This document shows, one piece after another, positions 7,812 to 12,668 of a stretch of DNA of 12,668 bases (its first letter is position 1; each line of letters begins with the position of its first letter). The stretch spans positions 1-12,668 of the forward strand of contig CAUHFD010000061.1 of the NCBI GenBank assembly GCA_959605275.1, written 5' to 3'. The DNA is from an uncultured Eubacteriales bacterium (GTDB lineage: Bacteria; Bacillota; Clostridia; Oscillospirales; Ruminococcaceae). The position numbers and the translations under genes are program-made. Under the pieces are notes generated by a model, which ran no database searches, was not told where the DNA came from, and worked only from the letters and a program-made list of their open reading frames with translations.

Positions 7812-8060
7812 GCTATATTTATGCTCACTGAACAATTCAAAAACAACGGCAAAATGCTTTGCTATCGTTGTTTTTGAATTGTTCAGTGCAAGGTTTTGGA
7901 TTGCGTTTTGTGAAAACCTTGTACTTTGTATTTCGATTTTATTCTGAAATCGAAATCTGTACTTGCATCAAGAAATGTCTGCACCAAGAAAAATCTGAAA
8001 TTTCGTATTTTCTCTTGATTTGTTCAGTAGACATTATTTATATTTACAAATATTGTTTAA
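7812..8060. repeat. Non-coding stretch packed with inverted repeats
   Basis: No credible gene is seen here. Four further hairpins follow the terminator. The first has perfect 23-bp arms (7826-7848 and 7866-7888), with an inner GCAAA/TTTGC stem in its 17-base loop. The second pairs CAAGGTTTT (7889-7897) with AAAACCTTG (7913-7921). The third pairs ATTTCGATTT (7930-7939) with AAATCGAAAT (7947-7956). The fourth is imperfect, CAAGAAAAAT (7985-7994) with ATTTTCTCTTG (8007-8017). TTGTTCAGT occurs at 7879-7887 and again at 8020-8028, and its complement starts the first arm. This could be a structured transcript, stacked terminators, or a small non-autonomous element; none is proven. Confidence 0.6.
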
Positions 8061-8065
8061 TTTCT

Positions 8066-8111
8066 ATTTGCTATATATTTTATTTTATGATATAATATAA
8101 ATATAGCAAAT
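8066..8111. promoter_or_regulatory. Regulator promoter bracketed by 11-bp inverted repeats (candidate autoregulatory operators)
   Basis: ATTTGCTATAT (8066-8076) and ATATAGCAAAT (8101-8111) are perfect inverted copies with 24 bases between them. Between and overlapping them lies a plus-strand promoter, TTGCTA (8068-8073), 17 bases, TATAAT (8091-8096). The left arm covers the -35 box and the right arm covers the expected start point. That geometry suits repression by a dimeric regulator, and the gene it drives is a GntR/LacI-type regulator. Binding is inferred. Confidence 0.55.
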
Positions 8112-8132
8112 AAGCAGCAAGGAGGACCCATT

Positions 8133-9281
8133 TTGGAAACAAATTATCAGCCGCTGTATCGAAGAATATATAATGATATTCGCGCACAAATTGTAAATGG
8201 TCACTTAAAGGTAGGGGATAAAGTTCCCACCGAGTTTGAACTAATGGACAAATATTCCGTGAGCCGTATTACAACAGCTCGCGCATTAAAGGAGCTGGCA
8301 AATGACGGTTTTATTCAGCGCACGCGAAAAAACGGTTCTGTGGTAACACAATACGATGATACCAAACAGACTACAAATGCCGATATTCCCGAAGCTGCGC
8401 CATCTTCCTCATTCCGGCATATTCCTTTGTTGATGCCTTTTGCTCCTTCCGTAGGCTTTGACATATTAAGCAGTGTTTATCAAGAGGCGCAACGACGTCA
8501 ATATCTGATTACCCTATATAATTCAGAAAAGCGGCTGGACAAGGAATACGAAAAATTGCAGGAGATTTCCAAACTGGATATCGGCGGATTGATTTGTATG
8601 CCGATTGAAAGTTATCAAAATCTATCCTTTTATAATCATTTTAAACATAAAGGTATTCCGATTGTATTTGTAGACCGAAGACTGCCCTATATTGACATTC
8701 CATATGTAGCCACAGATAATTTTCGCGCCATGTATCAACTTACAGATTGGCTGATCAATCAAGGACATCGTCAAATCGCTTTTTACTGTTATGATTTAAA
8801 TATATACAATGAGCAATTACGTTTCAGGGGATACATTGCAGCATTAGAAGATCATGGCATTGAACTAAACAGTCAATATGTTGCAGAGTTAAACACCAAC
8901 AAAATGAGTGATATCATGCTTCAGGAAGGAAATGAAGAAGCAGACAAGCTGGTCAACGAATACCTCAGCTATATTATGTCGCTGCCTGTACCGCCTACAG
9001 CACTGGTTTGCGCATTTGACCTGCTGGCTGCCTATGTTGAGAAACAAGCAAATCTGCTGAAAATTTCTATTCCAAACGATCTGTCTGTCACAGGATTTGA
9101 TAACAACTCTATTTGCAGTCATTTGGAAGTTCCGCTCACCAGTGTTGCACAAGATTATGACGCTATCGGCAAAAAAGCAGTTGAAATCATTGAAATGCTG
9201 ATTGCAGGAGAAAAAGTAAATGCAGAATACTTGATGCCATCCACAATCGTACAGCGCGCTTCCGTGAAGTGTATTGTGTAA
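8133..9281 (+). CDS. GntR/LacI-type (AraR-like) transcriptional regulator
   Basis: A 382-residue DNA-binding repressor-type protein. Residues 5-72 are a GntR winged helix (PLYRRIYNDIRAQIVNG, PTEFELMDKYSVSRITTARAL, DGFIQRTRKNGSVV). A short polar linker (75-92) joins it to a LacI-type periplasmic-binding-like sensor domain (about 96-380; GGLICMPIES, GIPIVFVDRRLPY, VATDNF, SVTGFDNN, PLTSVAQDYDAIGKKAVEII). This order is that of Bacillus AraR, whose sensor binds a free sugar and releases DNA. The start is TTG 8133, with AAGGAGG (8119-8125) seven bases upstream; no ATG start with a ribosome site is available. It has its own promoter and lies next to the hydrolase cluster, so control of that cluster and of itself is likely (inference). 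The inducing sugar is not evident. I leave the symbol blank because orthology to AraR is not shown. Confidence 0.9.
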   Translation: METNYQPLYRRIYNDIRAQIVNGHLKVGDKVPTEFELMDKYSVSRITTARALKELANDGFIQRTRKNGSVVTQYDDTKQTTNADIPEAAPSSSFRHIPLLMPFAPSVGFDILSSVYQEAQRRQYLITLYNSEKRLDKEYEKLQEISKLDIGGLICMPIESYQNLSFYNHFKHKGIPIVFVDRRLPYIDIPYVATDNFRAMYQLTDWLINQGHRQIAFYCYDLNIYNEQLRFRGYIAALEDHGIELNSQYVAELNTNKMSDIMLQEGNEEADKLVNEYLSYIMSLPVPPTALVCAFDLLAAYVEKQANLLKISIPNDLSVTGFDNNSICSHLEVPLTSVAQDYDAIGKKAVEIIEMLIAGEKVNAEYLMPSTIVQRASVKCIV

Positions 9282-9356
9282 TCCTATCCCTGACACTTAA
9301 TACAATATTTCATATGTCAGATAAACGCTGTGTTGATTTCAACAAAATATGATCTT

Positions 9357-9386
9357 CTCTCCGTCAATTCATAAATTGACGGAGAG
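9357..9386 (+). terminator. Intrinsic terminator after the regulator gene
   Basis: CTCTCCGTCAATT (9357-9369) and AATTGACGGAGAG (9374-9386) form a perfect 13-bp stem with a four-base loop (CATA). Only a short T-run follows (TTCACTATAT), so the stem rather than the tail is the strong part. It marks the boundary between the sugar locus and the decayed region. Confidence 0.75.
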
Positions 9387-9569
9387 TTCACTATATCAGA
9401 ACCAATAACTTGCGAAGACGCTTTTAACATGCAACACACAACTCTCCCGAATTACAACATTTCCGATTTGCTCTGCATAACAACACTCGGGAATAAAGGA
9501 AACCTCTTGTATATATTACATTTTATCCTAACATAGATTGACGTATTTCAAATGGTTGGAGAATAAAAA
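9387..9569. other. Intergenic spacer without a gene
   Basis: I see no coding region here. A weak promoter-like pair, TTGTAT (9507-9512) and TAACAT (9529-9534), precedes TTGGAGA, which acts as ribosome site for the truncated gene starting at 9570. Nothing else stands out. Confidence 0.5.
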
Positions 9570-10086
9570 ATGGGAAAGCATCAGTTTCGGGCAGAATGGA
9601 TCTGGGAAAAAGAAAATACAATTCCGAATGAGATGGTCGTATTCCGAAAAACATTTTTGTTGGATCAAGTTCCGAACACTGCAATATCATACGCAGCTAC
9701 AGGCACTAAATATTGGCTGTTCGTCAACCGAAAAATGGCAGTTTTTGAAGGCGGCTTGTTCCGGGAGCCCATTTCAGTGAATTGCCTGCCCAAAGCTTAA
9801 ATGCAATTAGTGAAATGGGATTCATAGCGGAATATTACCGTTATACCGGCGATGCTGAAGTTTTGTCATGGGCATTCGAGCCGGCTGCACGTTACTTAAT
9901 GTCATGGGATCTCAACGACGACGGATTGGTTGTCGGGCGAAACGGAAACTGGAGATGGTTTGACCACCTGTACAATGTAGATGAAGATGTGCTGGAAAAC
10001 GCATGGTATTACTCCGCCATAAAATTTTCACAAGAAATGGCAGACATCTTAGATGACCACCGTTTTGATTCCTTCCTACTTGGACT
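9570..10086 (+). pseudogene. Alpha-L-rhamnosidase-like (GH78) gene remnant, internally deleted and 3'-truncated
   Basis: The first part (9570-about 9765) reads AEWIWEKENTIPNEMVVFRK then TKYWLFVNRKMAVFEGGLFREP. This matches the N-terminal beta-sandwich start of bacterial rhamnosidases. TTGGAGA precedes the ATG. The reading frame then meets a stop at 9798-9800. In another frame, from about 9770 to the element at 10087, comes LPAQSLNAISEMGFIAEYYR, then GNWRWFDHLYNVDEDVLENA and ADILDDHRFDSFLL, typical of the (alpha/alpha)6 barrel of such enzymes. Hundreds of residues normally lie between these parts, so there has been a large internal deletion plus a frame change near 9765-9780. The C-terminal part is missing where the IS3-family remnant begins. 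It cannot make a working enzyme. Intact, it would have released terminal rhamnose from glycans, which fits the neighbouring sugar locus. The GH78 assignment rests on recognised motifs only. Confidence 0.7.
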
Positions 10087-10112
10087 ATAGTCAATAAAGT
10101 GGACAAGTAAAA

Positions 10113-10952
10113 TTACATCGGCAGGAGATTTTCTGCTTGATTGGGAGATAATCCGTGGTTATGGAAATGGAGACGGATAGAATTATAGAAACCGGCGATA
10201 TAGGAAAGCAGGCTTTGTTTTAACTGCGCTACAGTTTGAAAAGAACGCCTGCCCAGTTCTTCTTTCTTCAAGTATTTAAAGAAGCACTCCATGACGGCGT
10301 TGTCATAGGGATGTCCTTTGGCAAAAGAAGACTGCACCATATGCAATTTGTTCAGTTCCCTGCGGAAATCGGAGGATGTAAATTGAGAGCCTCTGTCTGA
10401 GTGGAATATGACGCCTTTTGACACGCCTCGGTATTGTACGGTACAATGGCAAGGAAACGGTCAATTTTACTGCCAACTCAACAGGCAATCACTTTACGGG
10501 CATACAAATCCAAAATGACGCAAATATAGTAAAAGCGTTTACTGACACGAATATAGGTGAACTCGCAAACCCAGACCAGATTAGGTACTTTCTGGTCAAA
10601 CTGCTGTGCAAGTAAATTGCTGCAAATATCATTCTCTTTTAGATTAGGACCGGTTTTACCGTGCTCATTTTAGGGAGATTCATCTGCTTCATCAGACGGT
10701 ACACTCGACCCTCGCTGATGGATATGCAATGATCACGCGCAAGGCAGATTTGGATCTTACGGGCACCGAGACGCTTGTCAGACACAGCATAGATCTCTAA
10801 AATCTTTCGCTTGATTGCTACATTCTCTTGTTGTCGGTTGGAAGGCTTCCGGTTGAGAAACTGATAATATGTACTCCGGTTGACATTCAGGACTCGGCAG
10901 AGGATGGAAATACGATGCTGACCGGACAGTGCCCGAATGGCTTCTAATCTCT
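10113..10952 (-). pseudogene. IS3-family transposase OrfB (integrase core), multiply disrupted
   Basis: OrfB is the DDE catalytic half. From about 10952 it reads RLEAIRALSGQHRISILCRV, a helical block, then GARKIQI and VYRLMKQMNLPKMSTVKP before a stop at 10639-10641. In a shifted frame it resumes LLAQQFDQKVPNLVWVCEFT, where the first catalytic Asp of the usual WVCDFTYI motif is Glu (codon GAG, 10562-10564). It continues to KVIAC, then a TGA (10478-10480), and KIDRFLAI. Another frame change near 10430-10445 restores SKGVIFHSDRGSQFTS (second Asp) and GHPYDNAVMECFFKYLKKEE (catalytic Glu), ending at TAA 10113. Two frame changes, a nonsense codon and a lost active-site residue mean this copy cannot move by itself. 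Confidence 0.82.
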
Positions 10953-11232
10953 ATCTGAGTGTGGCGTGAAGATTGCAACGGCTTTTTTAAGATCAGGTTC
11001 TCCTCTTCCAGTTCAGCGTTGCGACGTTGGAGCGCCTTGACACGTTGGGGGTAAGTAGTGTGTCGTCATCCACTTGCACCAGCGAATATTTTCTAACCCA
11101 GTTGGAAAGGGCGGAAGAGGAAACGCCGTATTCTTTCTGAAGTTCAGAATAGGTCTTGCCGGATTGGTAAAGCGTTACAATGATTTTTTTGAAATCCTCA
11201 CTGTACTTTTGGGGGCTGTTTTTGTTGGACAT
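10944..11232 (-). pseudogene. IS3-family transposase OrfA, frameshifted
   Basis: OrfA provides the DNA-binding half of the IS3 transposase. The ATG at 11232 gives MSNKNSPQKYSEDFKKIIV, then a helix-turn-helix (TYSELQKEYGVSSSALSNWV) and a short linker. Near 11035-11045 the frame breaks: the original frame goes on as nonsense to a stop, while the shifted frame continues KALQRRNAELEEENLILKKA and AVAIFTPHSDRD to a TAG at 10944-10946. A one-base deletion around ACCCCCAACGTG explains this. AAAGGA nine bases upstream favours 11232 over the ATG at 11241, which abuts that site. This break lies before the usual end of OrfA, so it is not the programmed frameshift of the family. Confidence 0.8.
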
Positions 11233-11300
11233 GTGTGTCATCCTTTCGTCCTTTTTTGCTTGTCTTTTATTTTATTACACTTATCCACTTTTTTAGTATA

Positions 11301-11399
11301 CATCCAGACTGCACCACAAAAAATTACCCCCCGAGCGGAAGAAGAATCAACATCTCGTCATGGGCGGGATGTGACAGCCGAATGGCAGAAAGGAATTTT
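11301..11399. other. Short stretch between the IS remnant and the small ORF
   Basis: No recognisable gene. It reads into the small ORF in frame and probably belongs to the same accessory element as the recombinase. It does not continue the rhamnosidase-like gene cut on the other side of the IS. Confidence 0.4.
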
Positions 11400-11552
11400 T
11401 TGGAGAAAAACAAATACAACATTGAAAGAGTAGAGTTTTATTACAACGGCGATACAGAGCAATTTAATCAGTTTTTATCGGCTACAATCCAGGACTACAT
11501 TTGCGAGAGCAAGCTGTCGCCCGATTGTGACTTGATTGATAATTCCGCTTGA
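11400..11552 (+). CDS. Small protein of unknown function upstream of the serine recombinase remnant
   Basis: A 50-residue product beginning MEKNKYNIERVEFYYNGD if the TTG at 11400 is used, with AAAGGA (11389-11394) about five bases upstream. An in-frame ATG at 11382 would give 56 residues but has a poorer ribosome site. The protein is acidic and predicted to be soluble, with a short beta-like stretch (RVEFYYNGD) and a helix (TEQFNQFLSATIQDYI). I do not recognise a family. Position just before a large serine recombinase fits a small accessory gene of an integrative element, which is inference. The intact frame contrasts with the broken genes on either side. Confidence 0.5.
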   Translation: MEKNKYNIERVEFYYNGDTEQFNQFLSATIQDYICESKLSPDCDLIDNSA

Positions 11553-11563
11553 TGTGTCTGGAC

Positions 11564-11600
11564 TTGCGGCTAGGATTATGATATGTTGTGGTTGCCGCAA
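11564..11600. repeat. Inverted repeat ahead of the recombinase gene
   Basis: TTGCGGC (11564-11570) and GCCGCAA (11594-11600) are perfect inverted copies with 23 bases between. The GTGTCT / GATACAC sequences just outside extend the symmetry weakly. It could be a hairpin in the recombinase leader or part of a recombination site; nothing decides this. Confidence 0.3.
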
Positions 11601-11661
11601 AGATACACAGGCGGATATTGCACATCTGCCAAGGAAAGGAAGAAAGGAATGATCATAATTT

Positions 11662-12613
11662 ATGAAGGTATGGTTATACGCGAGATTGTCCCGCGATGAA
11701 GACAGCTAACTAAATTCTCTTACCAATCAGCAAAACATCCTGCGGGAGTATGCGGAGAAAAATAATTATGAGGTGATTGGTAAATCTGCCGATGACAATA
11801 TCAGCGGTATGCACTTCAACCGCCCCGGAATTGAGGAAATCTACACCGCAGTTGAAGAAAAGAAAATCAATGCAGTTGTGGTCAAAGACCTATCTCGGCT
11901 CGGACATCATCGGACACAGACAGCAATGTTTATTGACTACCTACGTGAAAATGACGTTCGAGTATTATCCGTTACAGAAAACATTGACACAAGCAATGAA
12001 GATGACGATCTGATGGTAGGCTTCAAAGGAATATTCAACGATATATATGCCCGTGATATATCCAAAAAGATTCGTGCAAGATACAAGCAGAAGCAGAAAA
12101 ACGGCATTGTATTAATTTCTCCGTTTGGTTACTTCAAGGACAAAAATACAAACGAGGTAATCATTGTAGAAGAACATGCTGAAATTATCCGCAGAATCTT
12201 TGACCTATATGTATCCGGCTACGGAATCAAGACAATTGCAAAGATATTCCATGCAGAGGAAATCAAATCCCCCGGATTTTATCAAAAGCAACTACTCGGC
12301 AAAAAACTCGGTTACAACAAGCCCGAAATTGCCCACAGATTCTTATGAGAAAACACCGCTGTCAAACGCATCCTACAAAACGAGTTCTACATCGGAGCGC
12401 TTGTATGCCACAAATCCTATACCAGCAAAATCAATCATATCTGGAAGGAGTTACCGGAACAAGAACATTTCCGTTACGAAAACACTGTGCCTGCTATCAT
12501 ATCCAAAGAGATAAGGGAGCAGGCACAATTTTTTATTACAAGCTAAGCCGAAACAAAATGTCAGAGCTTCCAGCGGAAAGTCTTTTCACAGATATGCGGA
12601 GCTTATAAAAAAG
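11662..12613 (+). pseudogene. Large serine recombinase (TndX/TnpX-like), disrupted and truncated
   Basis: Site-specific recombinase of the kind that moves Clostridia integrative elements. ATG 11662 starts MKVWLYARLSRDEDS, whose Ser10 is the catalytic residue. A TAA (11707-11709) then replaces what should be a sense codon, and the frame continues LNSLTNQQNILREYAEKNNY, VVVKDLSRLGHH, ENIDTSNEDDDLMVGFKGIF and ISKKIRARYKQKQKNG through the resolvase domain. The recombinase domain follows (VEEHAEIIRRIFDLYVSGYG, LGKKLGYNKPEIAHRFL). A TGA at 12346-12348 interrupts it (usually Trp), then ENTAVKRILQNEFYIGALVC and PAIISKEIREQAQF. After a frame change near 12530-12545, KPKQNVRASSGKSFHRYAEL resumes. The match ends near 12607, where a zinc-ribbon region should begin. 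SRLGHH, where relatives have SRLGRH, also loses a conserved Arg. It is inactive. Confidence 0.85.
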
Positions 12614-12650
12614 GGCTCTATAATAAAAGTTGGGGAAACCAAATAGAGCC
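12614..12650. repeat. Inverted repeat at the truncation point of the recombinase, possible IS end
   Basis: GGCTCTAT (12614-12621) and ATAGAGCC (12643-12650) are perfect inverted copies around a 21-base centre, followed by an A-rich run to the window edge. Homology to recombinases stops just before it. It could be the end of another insertion sequence (an ISL3-like GGCTCT terminus comes to mind) or a plain terminator hairpin; the deciding sequence lies outside. Confidence 0.4.
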
Positions 12651-12668
12651 TGCAAGAAAAAATAAAAA

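Larger units (their letters stand above)
10087..11300 (-). mobile_element. Degenerate IS3-family (IS150-group) insertion sequence
   Basis: About 1.2 kb carries orfA and orfB of an IS3-type transposase on the minus strand. The two ends share an imperfect inverted repeat: AAAGTGGACAAGT near the left end (10096-10108) and, on the opposite strand, AAAGTGGATAAGT at the right end (11278-11290). Outer boundaries are approximate, because the last 10 bases align poorly and no clear target duplication is seen. The missing duplication and the unrelated sequence on either side (GH78 remnant left, recombinase region right) suggest later rearrangement or adjacent deletion. Confidence 0.75.

Noticed and set aside
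7859..8095. Open frame of 78 codons on the plus strand
   Set aside because: It runs through the hairpin-rich spacer and the regulator promoter, has a Cys/Phe/Ile-heavy composition typical of AT-rich noise, and has no good ribosome site.
8889..9296. Minus-strand frame of 135 codons
   Set aside because: It lies entirely opposite the well-supported regulator gene, is rich in Cys and His, and has no recognisable motifs.
10433..10447. ATTGTACGGTACAAT, resembling an AraR operator
   Set aside because: It lies inside the decayed transposase coding sequence, far from any promoter of the locus; coincidence is most likely.
10303..10978. Additional minus-strand frames within the IS remnant
   Set aside because: They are out-of-frame readings of OrfB created by its frame changes, not separate genes.
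1..12668. CRISPR array, tRNA or rRNA genes
   Set aside because: No regularly spaced repeats and no tRNA-like or rRNA-like sequence were seen on reading both strands.

Overview
The window looks like a low-to-moderate GC Firmicutes chromosome, most likely of the class Clostridia. The reasons are strong GGAGG ribosome-binding sites, use of TTG starts, Gram-positive lipoprotein and type I membrane-anchor signals, very AT-rich promoters, and accessory DNA of a kind common in gut Clostridia (an IS3-family element and a large serine recombinase). The species cannot be read from the sequence.

Positions 1-8132 hold a carbohydrate-uptake and degradation locus built around a divergent, AT-rich promoter region (about 3412-3728). 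On the minus strand, a very large secreted solute-binding protein (529-3411) is followed by a sugar ABC permease that runs off the left edge (445-1). On the plus strand, a near-ideal sigma-A promoter (3639-3667) drives a second, lipoprotein-type solute-binding protein (3729-5297). Two clearly paralogous clan GH-A type glycoside hydrolases follow: one without a signal peptide (5387-6319), and one with a signal peptide, a Ser-rich stalk and a C-terminal membrane anchor (6388-7773). Hairpins sit in both gaps between these genes, and a strong terminator closes the cluster at 7778-7811.

Positions 7812-8132 are a non-coding stretch unusually dense in inverted repeats, ending in the promoter and leader of a GntR/LacI-type (AraR-like) regulator (8133-9281, TTG start). 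It is the obvious candidate to control the locus. Its own promoter is bracketed by 11-bp perfect inverted repeats.

Positions 9388-12668 are a decaying accessory zone. An alpha-L-rhamnosidase-like (GH78) gene has lost its middle and its C-terminus. An IS3-family (IS150-group) element lies next to its break and carries several inactivating changes, including loss of the first catalytic Asp. Beyond it are a small unrecognised ORF and a large serine recombinase pseudogene with two stop codons, a frameshift and a truncated end beside a short inverted repeat that may be the edge of another insertion sequence.

Working model (inference): a surface-anchored hydrolase cuts a plant- or host-derived glycan outside the cell, the two solute-binding proteins capture the products, the ABC permease imports them, and the cytoplasmic paralogue finishes the degradation under control of the AraR-like regulator. 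The GH78 remnant hints at a rhamnose-containing substrate, but the real substrate is not shown by the sequence. No complete novel defence or mobile system is visible. The most distinctive items are the inside/outside hydrolase pair, the solute-binding protein with tandem N-terminal beta-sandwich modules, and the hairpin-rich spacer.
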